The notes under the pieces were generated by a model. It was not told where the DNA came from. It saw only the letters and a program-made list of their open reading frames with translations, and searched no databases. From DATDDB01 sp036524005 (GTDB lineage: Bacteria > Pseudomonadota > Gammaproteobacteria > Burkholderiales > Gallionellaceae): DNA of 64,000 bases. The position numbers were made by a program, and so were the translations under genes. Below, in pieces: positions 1 through 9,324 of the stretch; positions within the stretch are counted from its first letter, which is position 1, and each line of letters begins with the position of its first letter. Location: the NCBI GenBank assembly GCA_036524005.1, contig DATDDB010000094.1, forward strand, positions 23,276 to 87,275, written 5' to 3'.

Positions 1-1531
<1,531 letters not shown>

Positions 1532-1558
1532 TGCGTTTATCGAGTCTGGATGGGGGTT

Positions 1559-1594
1559 CTAAAAAAACAAAAGGGTGAGTTGGCACTCACCCTT
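1559..1594 (-). terminator. Rho-independent terminator between the M23 peptidase gene and secA
   Basis: Read on the minus strand, a perfect 10-bp stem (AAGGGTGAGT with its complement, 1571-1580 and 1585-1594) with a 4-nt loop is followed by a T-rich run ending near 1559. It sits 19 nt after the peptidase stop codon and 28 nt before the secA start, so it may also set how much upstream transcription reaches secA. Confidence 0.85.
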
Positions 1595-1612
1595 GTGCAA
1601 GGCGTACATTCA

Positions 1613-2554
1613 TCAACTTGTTATATCGTTTGTATCGTGTTCTTTCAGGAAGCGCGCCGGGTTTTGCGCCACGCCCTTGAAGCGCACCTCGAAATGCATG
1701 TGCGGGCCGGTGGCGCGCCCGGTGCTGCCGGAGAGCGAAATCTTTTCCCCGCGCTTCACCATCTGCCCCACCTTCACCAGCACCTTGGAATTGTGCGCAT
1801 AACGGGTGATCACGCCGTTGCCGTGGTCGATCTCGACCAGGTTGCCGAATTGCGGATGCGGGCCGGCATATTGCACCACGCCGCCAGCCGAGGCAAAAAC
1901 CGGCGTGCCCGTCGGCACCACGAAGTCCACGCCCTCATGCATGGCTTCCTTGCCGGTGAACGGATCGATGCGCCAGCCGAAATTGGACGAGTACCAGCTG
2001 CTCTTGACCGGGGACACCGAGGGAATCAGCCAGGCATTGCTGCGATCCTGCATCAGCATGGTTTCCAGCGCCAGCAGCTTGTCGCTGCGGTCATCCATGG
2101 AAATGGACAGGCTGGACATCTGCTTGTTCATGGTCTGCAGCGAGATGTCGCGCTGCGGGGCGGGCAGGTAAGGACCGCCTTGTGCGGGCGGCTTGTCGAA
2201 GGCAAACTCGCCTGGCTTGATGCCGGAAACCTTGGCCAGGCGCACGCCCAGCGCATCCAGGCGCTGCATTTGCGCCTGCATCTGCCCCAGGCGGATGGCC
2301 ATGGCGTCCAGGCTCTCGCGCATGTAGACTTGCTGCTTCTGCTGTTCTTCGGTCTGCGCGCTGGCAAGCCAGGCGCGCAAGCCATCGCTCAGCATGCCGC
2401 GATCGAGGCGCGCCAGGGGATATTGCACCGCAATGGCGGAGACAATCAGCGTTGCGAGCGCCATCAGGAATATCAGCGCCATATTGACGGCGCTCAGCCT
2501 GATGGTGCGAGTTTTTGCAAAACGGCTGGAAACCAGAATAATATCCATATCCAC
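1613..2554 (-). CDS. Membrane-anchored M23 (LytM-type) peptidase
   Basis: A 313-residue protein with one N-terminal membrane anchor (about residues 22-44), a coiled-coil-like central region rich in Gln, Glu and Met (about 70-170), and a C-terminal M23 domain. The zinc-site motifs are visible as HEGVDF (HxxxD) and HMHFEV (HxH), with the conserved YAHNSK between them. It is probably a periplasmic peptidoglycan endopeptidase or an activator of amidases, as for other LytM proteins. An SD-like GAAGGTGG lies just before the start, and a second ATG two codons later is also possible. The gene is divergent from dciA with only 18 bp between starts and ends before the terminator ahead of secA. An M23 gene beside secA is a familiar betaproteobacterial arrangement. 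Confidence 0.9.
   Translation of the reverse strand: MDMDIILVSSRFAKTRTIRLSAVNMALIFLMALATLIVSAIAVQYPLARLDRGMLSDGLRAWLASAQTEEQQKQQVYMRESLDAMAIRLGQMQAQMQRLDALGVRLAKVSGIKPGEFAFDKPPAQGGPYLPAPQRDISLQTMNKQMSSLSISMDDRSDKLLALETMLMQDRSNAWLIPSVSPVKSSWYSSNFGWRIDPFTGKEAMHEGVDFVVPTGTPVFASAGGVVQYAGPHPQFGNLVEIDHGNGVITRYAHNSKVLVKVGQMVKRGEKISLSGSTGRATGPHMHFEVRFKGVAQNPARFLKEHDTNDITS
2515..2544 (+). promoter_or_regulatory. Possible promoter for dciA
   Basis: TTGCAA (2515-2520) and TAATAT (2539-2544) are spaced 18 bp apart, and the predicted transcript would start about 22 nt before the dciA GTG. Both boxes match the sigma-70 consensus at four of six positions. The site lies inside the start of the divergent peptidase gene because the intergenic gap is only 18 bp. 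Confidence 0.35.
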
Positions 2555-2572
2555 CTTCTATCAATAACTACT

Positions 2573-2986
2573 GTGCCACGCCTGAATTCATTCTTCACCG
2601 GTAACCCGGAACTGCGCGGATTAGCGCAAAAGGCCGGACAACTTGCCGCCCTGGAGCAGCTGTACCGGAAGGCCATCCCTCCGGCGCTGGCAGAGTACAG
2701 CCGCGTGATCGGATTTGAGCGGCACACCTTGGTGATCGGCGCCGACAATAACGCGATTGCCGCCAAACTGCGCCATCTGACCCCCCATGTCCTTAAAAAG
2801 GTACAGGAAAGCAGTGTAGAGGTTACTGGAATTCTGATAAAGGTGCAAGTTAGCCAGCCGGCAAAACCCCCTGGCACGGGGGTACCTGGCTTGAGCCATG
2901 CCGGCCGCCAGCAGCTAACCGACCTTGCTGCGAACCTTCATGATTCTCCGTTAAAACGCGCGCTATTGCGTTTAATTAAGCGTTAA
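2573..2986 (+). CDS. dciA: DciA-type (DUF721) replicative helicase loader
   Basis: A 137-residue protein of the DUF721/DciA family, which in bacteria lacking DnaC helps load the DnaB helicase. The N-terminal half matches the family: a leading LNSFFTGNPELR, a helical AALEQLYRKAIP segment, then the KH-like core around LVIGADNNAIAAKLR and EVTGILIKVQV (about residues 50-95), followed by a basic tail. The start is a GTG at 2573, chosen because the family N-terminus begins there. There is no clear SD. The gene is divergent from the M23 peptidase gene, and its stop overlaps by 4 nt the end of the convergent small membrane gene. A position next to secA and the peptidase fits many betaproteobacteria. 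Confidence 0.82.
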   Translation: MPRLNSFFTGNPELRGLAQKAGQLAALEQLYRKAIPPALAEYSRVIGFERHTLVIGADNNAIAAKLRHLTPHVLKKVQESSVEVTGILIKVQVSQPAKPPGTGVPGLSHAGRQQLTDLAANLHDSPLKRALLRLIKR

Positions 2987-3183
2987 ACCAGAATCCCCCA
3001 GCCGACCAGCACCTCTCGTTCGAGCAGGTATAATGCCCCTAGAATCAGTAGCACAAACACCACAAAACGCACAATTTGCCTGGTATAGCGCAAATAGCGA
3101 TTGTCGTTTGTGAGCACATACAAACCAAACGACATCACCAGTGCGATCGCAGTCAGGATCAATATCAGGCGTAACAGGATCAT
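2983..3183 (-). CDS. Small two-helix membrane protein
   Basis: A 66-residue hydrophobic protein with two predicted membrane helices (about residues 2-24 and 38-56) joined by a short basic loop (NDNRYLRYTRQIVR). I do not recognise a named family. It lies 67 bp downstream of lpxC on the same strand and could be the last gene of that transcript. Its 3' end overlaps the convergent dciA stop. The hydrophobic-basic-hydrophobic pattern and the tight packing argue that it is real rather than a chance frame. Confidence 0.65.
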   Translation of the reverse strand: MILLRLILILTAIALVMSFGLYVLTNDNRYLRYTRQIVRFVVFVLLILGALYLLEREVLVGWGILV

Positions 3184-3250
3184 GGCATCACCCCGGGTGT
3201 AAGACTGCCCCTAGTCCAGCCAAACAAAAACAGCTTATTGATTCAATGCG

Positions 3251-4162
3251 TTAAGCAGACTGCAATTGCAGGCGCAGGAAGGCAGGCGCTTCCTCGGGCT
3301 TGCCAAAGGTAACGAATTCCCATGCGTCTTCATCTTCAAGCAGGGCGCGCACCAGCGCATTGTTGAGCGCGTGGCCGGACTTGTGGCCCGAGAATGCGCC
3401 TATCAGGGGGTGTCCGAGCAGGTAGAGGTCGCCGATGGCATCCAGTACCTTGTGCTTGACGAACTCATCCTCGAAGCGCAGGCCATCCGGGTTGATCACA
3501 CGGTATTCGTCCATCACGATGGAGTTGTCCAGATTGCCGCCCAGCGCCCGTCCCTGGGAACGCATGGCCTCGACTTCGTGCATGAAGCCGAAGGTGCGCG
3601 CGCGGCTGATGTCGCGTATATAGGAGTGTTCGCCCAGGTCCACCGTCACCTTTTGCGGCGTGTTGGCGATCACGGGATGAGGAAACTTGATGGTGAAATC
3701 CAGCTTGTAGCCGTTATACGGGTCAAAGCGCACCCACTTGTCGCCGTCCTTGACCTCTATCGATTTCTTGACGCGGATGAATTTTTTCGCCGCGGGCTGT
3801 TCTTCAATCCCGGCGGATTGCAGCAGGAAGATGAAGGTTCCTGCGCTTCCGTCCATGATGGGCACTTCGGCGCTGGTCATGTCCACATAGGCATTGTCTA
3901 TGCCCAGGCCGGCAAAGGCCGACATCAGGTGCTCGATGGTGGCCACACGGCCGCCGTTGCCTTCCAGGCAGGTGGACAGGCGCGTGTCGTGCACCGCATG
4001 CGCTTCGGCGGGGATTTCCGCCACGGGAGACAAGTCCACCCGGCGAAAAATGATGCCGCTATTGACCGGCGCCGGGCGCATCGCCAGGCTGACCTTCTCC
4101 CCGGAATGCAAACCAACCCCGATTGCCTGCACCGGCTTTTTCAGTGTGCGCTGCCTTACCAT
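3251..4162 (-). CDS. lpxC: UDP-3-O-acyl-N-acetylglucosamine deacetylase
   Basis: LpxC catalyses the committed, zinc-dependent deacetylation step of lipid A synthesis in the cytosol. The 303-residue product has the family's zinc ligands and catalytic residues: H78 in IEHLM, H237 and D241 in HKVLDAIGD, and H264 in GHKSGHALNN. The start MVRQRTLKKPVQAIG at the ATG (4162) matches LpxC N-termini. An upstream in-frame GTG would add four residues with no support. It follows ftsZ by about 128 bp, the usual end of a dcw cluster. A hairpin directly after the ftsZ stop may lower read-through into lpxC or protect the ftsZ message. Confidence 0.97.
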   Translation of the reverse strand: MVRQRTLKKPVQAIGVGLHSGEKVSLAMRPAPVNSGIIFRRVDLSPVAEIPAEAHAVHDTRLSTCLEGNGGRVATIEHLMSAFAGLGIDNAYVDMTSAEVPIMDGSAGTFIFLLQSAGIEEQPAAKKFIRVKKSIEVKDGDKWVRFDPYNGYKLDFTIKFPHPVIANTPQKVTVDLGEHSYIRDISRARTFGFMHEVEAMRSQGRALGGNLDNSIVMDEYRVINPDGLRFEDEFVKHKVLDAIGDLYLLGHPLIGAFSGHKSGHALNNALVRALLEDEDAWEFVTFGKPEEAPAFLRLQLQSA

Positions 4163-4270
4163 ACCATCCAACACAATGCTCTAAGTGAATCAAACCGCAT
4201 TTTATCACGGCTGCCGCAACTGCCGGCAATGCCTATTTCCAAAAATACAACAATTTACCAACCACCAACT

Positions 4271-4288
4271 CCCCGCCCGCAGGCGGGG
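4271..4288. repeat. Hairpin directly after the ftsZ stop codon
   Basis: CCCCGCC (4271-4277) and GGCGGGG (4282-4288) form a 7-bp GC-only stem with a 4-nt loop, one base beyond the ftsZ stop. No T-run follows on the minus strand, so a processing or stabilising role for the 3' end, or partial termination, is more likely than a classical terminator. Confidence 0.5.
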
Positions 4289-4289
4289 A

Positions 4290-5453
4290 TCAGTCCGCCT
4301 GCTTGCGCAGGAAGGAAGGGATATCCAGCGTATCCACCCCTGACTGCTTCAGCGCCTCCACCGCTTCGCGGCGGCGGTTGCTGCGCATCACGGTGGGCAT
4401 GTCCAGCTCGCCGTAATTGATGGCAGGTTCCACCGGCTCGTCATGCGTGCCGGTGCGCTGGCCATACACCAGCTCGGGCTTGTGCTGTTTACGCATGGTG
4501 CCCGAACCCAGGCCGGTGGCGACGATGGTCACGCGCAGCGCATCTTCCATGCTCTCGTCGAACACCTGGCCGACGATCACGGTGGCGTCTTCGGCGGCCA
4601 CGCCCTGCACGCAGGACATCACGTCCTTGTATTCGCGCATGGTAAAGCTGGAACTGGCGGTGATATTGACCAGCACGCCGCGCGCGCCGGACAGGTCCAC
4701 ATCCTCCAGCAGCGGGCTGGACATCGCGCCTTCCGCTGCCTCTTTCGCGCGCTTGACGCCGGATGCGGTGGAAGAGCCCATCATCGCCATGCCGTTTTCC
4801 GACATCAGCGTGCGCACGTCGGCAAAGTCCACGTTCACCATGCCGTCCACGTTGATCACCTCGGCGATGCCGGCCACCGCGCCCTGCAGCACGCCGTTGG
4901 AGGCGCGGTAGGCGTCGAGCAAGGTGGTGTCCTCGCCCAGCACGGTCATCAGCTTCTCGTTAGGCACGATGATCAGCGAGTCCACATGCTCGCTCAGCGC
5001 AGCGATGCCTTCCTCGGCCAGCTTCATGCGCTTGCGCTCGTGCTCGAACGGCTTGGTCACCACGGCCACGGTCAATATGCCGCGTTCCTTGGCCAGTTCA
5101 GCCACCACGGGTGCAGCCCCGGTGCCGGTGCCGCCGCCCATGCCGGCGGTGATGAACACCATGTCCACCCCTTCCAGCAGTTCGGCGATGCGCTCGCGGT
5201 CCTCCTGTGCGGCGGCATAGCCGACATCAGGCCGGGCGCCCGCGCCCAGCCCCTTGGTCAGGTTGCTGCCGATCTGCAGGTGGTTGCGCGCCTTGTTGTT
5301 CCTGAGCGCCTGGGCATCGGTGTTGATGGCGACGAATTCCACTCCGCTGACCAATTGCTCGATCATGTGGTTCAGCGCATTGCCGCCGCAGCCGCCCACG
5401 CCTATCACCTTGATCACCGCTCCCTGATGTTGCGCATCCATAATCTCGAACAT
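4290..5453 (-). CDS. ftsZ: Cell division GTPase FtsZ
   Basis: FtsZ is the tubulin-like GTPase that polymerises into the Z-ring. The 387-residue protein shows the GTP-binding region from IKVIGVGGCGGNALNHM (about 14-30), the tubulin signature GGGTGTG (106-112), the T7 loop NVDFADVRT (about 207), a variable linker, and the C-terminal LDIPSFLRKQAD peptide that binds FtsA and ZipA. The SD AAGGAGA lies 6 nt before the ATG. It follows ftsA after about 70 bp, a wider gap than elsewhere in the cluster, so an additional promoter there is possible though I cannot pick out clear boxes. Confidence 0.98.
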   Translation of the reverse strand: MFEIMDAQHQGAVIKVIGVGGCGGNALNHMIEQLVSGVEFVAINTDAQALRNNKARNHLQIGSNLTKGLGAGARPDVGYAAAQEDRERIAELLEGVDMVFITAGMGGGTGTGAAPVVAELAKERGILTVAVVTKPFEHERKRMKLAEEGIAALSEHVDSLIIVPNEKLMTVLGEDTTLLDAYRASNGVLQGAVAGIAEVINVDGMVNVDFADVRTLMSENGMAMMGSSTASGVKRAKEAAEGAMSSPLLEDVDLSGARGVLVNITASSSFTMREYKDVMSCVQGVAAEDATVIVGQVFDESMEDALRVTIVATGLGSGTMRKQHKPELVYGQRTGTHDEPVEPAINYGELDMPTVMRSNRRREAVEALKQSGVDTLDIPSFLRKQAD

Positions 5454-5523
5454 GATTTTTCTCCTTGCTGGTTGCCTACCCTGAATTTACAAAATACCCA
5501 AAATCCGTCACTCACGCGCTGCG

Positions 5524-6774
5524 TCAAAAATTGCCCTGGAACCACGCCTTCATCCTGCCCAGCACATCGCCGACCGAACCCGAATTGATGCGCGCCGCCT
5601 CATGCCGCTGCCGCTGTTCCATGGCATAGAGCAGCAGCCCTATCCCGGTCGAAAATCGCGGCGTCTTGACCACATCGGCCAGGCCGCCCGCGTAATGCGG
5701 CAAGCCCAGCCGCACCGGCATGTGGAATATTTCCTCGCCCAGCTCCACCATGCCCTGCATGGCCCCGCTGCCGCCGGTGATGACAATTCCGGACGACAGC
5801 AGATCCTCGAAGCCGCTGCGCCGCAATTCGGTTTGCACCAGCGAATACAGCTCCTCCACCCTGGGCTCGATCACTTCGGCCAGGGTCTGGCGCGACAGCA
5901 TGCGCGGACCGCGCTCGCCCACGCCCGGCACCTCGATCGGCGCATCGCCCGCCAGCTGGCGCAAGGCGCAGCCGTATTTGATCTTGATGTCCTCGGCGTC
6001 CCGGGTCGGGGTGCGCAACGCCATGGCAATGTCGTTGGTGATCTGGTCGCCCGCAATGGGAATCACCGCGCTATGGCGGATCGCGCCGCCGGTGAACACC
6101 GCCACGTCGGTGGTGCCGCCACCGATGTCAACCAGGCACACCCCCAGATCCTTTTCGTCGTCGGCCAGCACCGCCTTGCTCGAGGCCAGCGGCTGCAGGA
6201 TCAATTCGCGCACCTCCAGACCGCAACGGTGCACGCATTTCATGATGTTCTGCACCGCGGCCACCGCGCCGGTGACGATGTGGATCTCCACCTCCAGGCG
6301 CATGCCGCTCATGCCCAGCGGCTTCTTGATGCCCTCCTGGCCGTCAATGCTGAATTCCTGCTCCAGGATGTGCAGGATTTTCTGGTCGCCCGGCAGGGCG
6401 ATGGAACTGGCGGTTTCGATCACGCGCTCGATGTCCGCCTGCGACACCTCCTTGTCCTTGATCTTGACCATGCCATTGGCGTTGGCGCCCTTGATGTGGC
6501 TGCCAGCAATCCCGGTATAGACTTCGCGTATCTTGCAATCGGCCATCAGCTCGGCCTCTTCCAGCGCGCGCTGGATAGCGCCGACCGTGGCGTCGATATT
6601 GACCACCATGCCCTTCTTCATGCCGGAGGACTCGTGCATGCCCACGCCCACCACCTCCAGCCCGCCCTCCTGCGTGATCTCACCGACGACGGCGATGATC
6701 TTGGAGGTGCCGATGTCCAGCCCGACTATCAAGTCCCTGGTCTCCCTGCCCCTGTTCATTGGCTTTACCTGCAT
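5524..6774 (-). CDS. ftsA: Cell division protein FtsA
   Basis: FtsA is the actin-like ATPase that tethers FtsZ filaments to the inner membrane and recruits later divisome proteins. The 416-residue product shows the actin-fold phosphate-1 segment LIVGLDIGTSK, the SHS2/1C insertion (about 85-165), the phosphate-2 region VDIGGGTTDVAVF and VITGGSGAM, and a C-terminal amphipathic tail (DVLGRMKAWFQGNF) that serves as membrane anchor. I chose the ATG at 6774, preceded by GAGGGTGAG. An in-frame GTG directly after the ftsQ stop (6789) would add five residues. It is transcribed after ftsQ with almost no gap. Confidence 0.97.
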   Translation of the reverse strand: MQVKPMNRGRETRDLIVGLDIGTSKIIAVVGEITQEGGLEVVGVGMHESSGMKKGMVVNIDATVGAIQRALEEAELMADCKIREVYTGIAGSHIKGANANGMVKIKDKEVSQADIERVIETASSIALPGDQKILHILEQEFSIDGQEGIKKPLGMSGMRLEVEIHIVTGAVAAVQNIMKCVHRCGLEVRELILQPLASSKAVLADDEKDLGVCLVDIGGGTTDVAVFTGGAIRHSAVIPIAGDQITNDIAMALRTPTRDAEDIKIKYGCALRQLAGDAPIEVPGVGERGPRMLSRQTLAEVIEPRVEELYSLVQTELRRSGFEDLLSSGIVITGGSGAMQGMVELGEEIFHMPVRLGLPHYAGGLADVVKTPRFSTGIGLLLYAMEQRQRHEAARINSGSVGDVLGRMKAWFQGNF

Positions 6775-6789
6775 CTCACCCTCATACAC

Positions 6790-7488
6790 TCAACTCGTAG
6801 CCAACCTTGCCGCAAACCCGTTGCGGTAGCGCAAGTCCACAAACTTCGCAGGCGCCTTCATCGCCGCCAGGTATTGCGGATAAGCTGCAGCAAACCGCTC
6901 CAGCCGCTCATCCACCTGCTCGCGCCCCAGTTCCAGCACCGCGCCGTCCTTCAGGCGCAGCTGCCAGGCGTAGCGCGACGACACGGTGATTTGCGCGACC
7001 CCCAGCCCCAGCGGAGCCAGCATTTCGCTGAAGCGCGTGTAGCGCTGCGCCATTTCCGCCGCGGCTCCTTCCGGGCCGGTGAATTCGGGCAAGGCATCAG
7101 CAGCCTTTGCAACAAACACCTCGCCCTCCGTGTTCACCAGCGCTGTCCCGTTCCAGCGCGCCAGCGCCTGGTGCTCTTCCAGCGCCACGTCCAGCTGCCA
7201 CGGGAAATGCCGCCGCACGCTCACGCGCCGCACCCAGGGCAGCTTTTCGAAGGAACGGCGCGCCTGATCCAGGTTCACCGTGAAAAAATTGCCATGCAGC
7301 GAATCGCGCACCGCCGCTTCCAGCTGCCCTCTGTCCACCCGTAGCGGGGCGGCATCCAGCTGCACCGTGCGCAGCGCGAACACCGGCAGGAGCAGCGCAT
7401 ACCCCAGGGCTGCGGCAAGCAGCAGCAACACGCTGGCACCGAACAGTGTCCAGGTCAGTTTGCGCAGCGCCTGCGCGTCATCCCACAT
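6790..7488 (-). CDS. ftsQ: Cell division protein FtsQ
   Basis: FtsQ is a bitopic inner-membrane protein of the FtsQLB complex that passes the activation signal to septal wall synthesis. The 232 residues show a short cytosolic start, one membrane helix (about 12-36), a POTRA domain beginning FALRTVQLDAAPLRVDR, and the beta domain with WVRRVSVRRHFPWQLDVALEE, typical of FtsQ/DivIB. Its 5' end overlaps ddl by 11 nt and its stop abuts the ftsA leader. Confidence 0.95.
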   Translation of the reverse strand: MWDDAQALRKLTWTLFGASVLLLLAAALGYALLLPVFALRTVQLDAAPLRVDRGQLEAAVRDSLHGNFFTVNLDQARRSFEKLPWVRRVSVRRHFPWQLDVALEEHQALARWNGTALVNTEGEVFVAKAADALPEFTGPEGAAAEMAQRYTRFSEMLAPLGLGVAQITVSSRYAWQLRLKDGAVLELGREQVDERLERFAAAYPQYLAAMKAPAKFVDLRYRNGFAARLATS

Positions 7489-8386
7489 GGGCCGTCTCCA
7501 GTATGCTCAGCACCAGCTGCTCGAAACTCATCCCGGCCTGGCGCGCGCCCATGGGCACCAGGCTGTGGTCGGTCATGCCGGGCAGCGTATTCATCTCCAG
7601 GAAATAGGGCTGTCCGCTCTCGTCGATGATGAGGTCAACCCGCGCCCAGCCACGGCAGCCCAGCACCCGGAAAGAACGCATCACGATGTCCGCAAGACGC
7701 GCCTCGGTTTCCTGCGCCAGCCCCGGACAGGTATAGCGCGTATCGTCCGCCAGGTACTTTGCATCGTAGTCGTAGAACTCGTGCGGGGTTTCTATGCGTA
7801 TCGAGGGCAAGACCTTGTCCGCCACGATCGGAAACTGCACTTCGGCGCCCTTGATGAACTTTTCCACCAGCACAAGGCTGTCATACTTTGCCGCCAGCGC
7901 GTAGGCCGCGCGCAATTCCGCGGCGCTTTTGACCTTGCTTATGCCTACGCTGGACCCTTCGTTGGCCGGTTTTACAAACAATGGCAATCCCAACCGCTGC
8001 ACCACCGCATCCCAGTCGCTGTCGGCGGTAAGCAGCTCGAAATCCGCGACCGGAATTCCGGCGGCCTTCCATACCAGCTTGGTGCGGTATTTGTCCATGG
8101 ACAGCGCGGAAGCCAGCACGCCGCTGCCGGTATAGGGAATGCCCATCAATTCGAGCGCTCCTTGCACCGTCCCATCCTCCCCGCCGCGGCCATGCAGGAT
8201 GACAAATGCCCGGTCATAGCCTTCGTCGCGCAAGGCCTGCAAATCCTGCACCGCCGGATCGAACGCATGCGCGTCCACGCCGCTTTTTTGCAGCGCCGCC
8301 AAAACCGCCTTGCCGCTTTTCAGCGACACCTCGCGCTCGGCCGAACTTCCGCCAAACAACACCGCAACTTTTCCAAAATTCTTCAT
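7478..8386 (-). CDS. ddl: D-alanine--D-alanine ligase
   Basis: Ddl joins two D-alanines with ATP to make the dipeptide added by MurF. The 302-residue protein has the N-terminal GGSSAEREVSLKSG substrate loop (about 12-25), the ATP-grasp core (LFVKPANEGSSVGISKV) and the metal and catalytic end FLEMNTLPGMTDHSLVPMGA. The length fits the DdlB form found within dcw clusters. The ATG overlaps the murB stop by 4 nt, and the 3' end overlaps ftsQ by 11 nt. Confidence 0.97.
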   Translation of the reverse strand: MKNFGKVAVLFGGSSAEREVSLKSGKAVLAALQKSGVDAHAFDPAVQDLQALRDEGYDRAFVILHGRGGEDGTVQGALELMGIPYTGSGVLASALSMDKYRTKLVWKAAGIPVADFELLTADSDWDAVVQRLGLPLFVKPANEGSSVGISKVKSAAELRAAYALAAKYDSLVLVEKFIKGAEVQFPIVADKVLPSIRIETPHEFYDYDAKYLADDTRYTCPGLAQETEARLADIVMRSFRVLGCRGWARVDLIIDESGQPYFLEMNTLPGMTDHSLVPMGARQAGMSFEQLVLSILETAHVG

Positions 8387-9324
8387 GCTGCCTCGCCCCT
8401 CACGGCTTCACCAATAATGCGCACCTCGGGATGCAGGCTGATGCCGGTCTGCTGCTGCACCACCGCCTGCACCTCGTTGATCAGAGTTTCAATATCCTTC
8501 GCCGTCGCGCCGCCCGTGTTGACGATGAAATTTGCATGCTTTTCCGACACCCGCGCCCCGCCGATCTGGCGCCCCTTCAGGCCGCAAGCCTCGATCAGGC
8601 GCGCCGCATGGTCGCCCGGCGGATTGCGGAACACCGACCCCGCATTCGGCAATTGCAGCGGCTGGCTGGCCAGGCGCCGTTCCAGCAGCGCCTTGATTTC
8701 GCGCCGCGAAACCTCTCCATCCCCGGCCCAAAACCTTAGCCATGCACCGGCGAACCATTCCTGCCGCGCCACGCGCAGGGCCACATGGCGGTAGCCGATT
8801 TCATAATCATCCGCCGTGCGCTGGCGCAGACGGCCCTGACGGTCCACCACCTGCACGTATTCCACACGTTCCCACGTTTCGCTGCCGTAACAGCCCGCGT
8901 TCATGGTCAACATCCCGCCCACGGTGCCCGGGATGCCGGCAAAAAATTCTGCGCCGCGCAAATTGTGCTGGGCGGCAAAGCGCGCCAGTTTTGCGCCGGG
9001 CACGCCCGCCTCGGCGTAGACCAGGCCATTTGGCTCCATGCGCAATGCGCTAAGCGCTCCGTGCAGCAGCAGCACGGTGCCGCGCAGTCCGCCGTCGCGC
9101 ACCAGCAGGTTGCTGCCGAGGCCGACCGCCAGCACCGGCTCACCTGCCGGCAGGACGCGCAGGAAAGCCTGCAAATCCTCGAGATCGGCCGGCTGGTACA
9201 TGCGCTCCACCCGCCCGCCCGCACGCCAGCTCACGTGGCGGCTCATGTCCACGTCACGGCTCAGCGTGCCGCGCAGCCCGGCGGCCTGCAGTCCAGCAAA
9301 TTTTTCCGCTTCCGTCATGTTCAT
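8383..9324 (-). CDS. murB: UDP-N-acetylenolpyruvoylglucosamine reductase
   Basis: MurB is the FAD/NADPH enzyme that reduces the enolpyruvyl group to form UDP-MurNAc. The 313-residue product shows the FAD-binding region VGLGSNLLVRDGG and GIPGTVGGMLTMNAGCYG, the catalytic-serine region NAGSVFRNP, and the terminal LHPEVRIIGE. The ATG at 9324 overlaps the murC stop (ATGA). An upstream GTG seven codons earlier is less likely. The length near 310 and the single substrate-binding lid suggest the shorter type II form, though I cannot confirm this without alignment. Confidence 0.96.
   Translation of the reverse strand: MNMTEAEKFAGLQAAGLRGTLSRDVDMSRHVSWRAGGRVERMYQPADLEDLQAFLRVLPAGEPVLAVGLGSNLLVRDGGLRGTVLLLHGALSALRMEPNGLVYAEAGVPGAKLARFAAQHNLRGAEFFAGIPGTVGGMLTMNAGCYGSETWERVEYVQVVDRQGRLRQRTADDYEIGYRHVALRVARQEWFAGAWLRFWAGDGEVSRREIKALLERRLASQPLQLPNAGSVFRNPPGDHAARLIEACGLKGRQIGGARVSEKHANFIVNTGGATAKDIETLINEVQAVVQQQTGISLHPEVRIIGEAVRGEAA

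Noticed and set aside
7280..8794. Long plus-strand open frame opposite ddl and murB
   Set aside because: It is antisense to two clear genes, with low-complexity composition and no recognisable domain. The same holds for the other long antisense frames over the dcw cluster.
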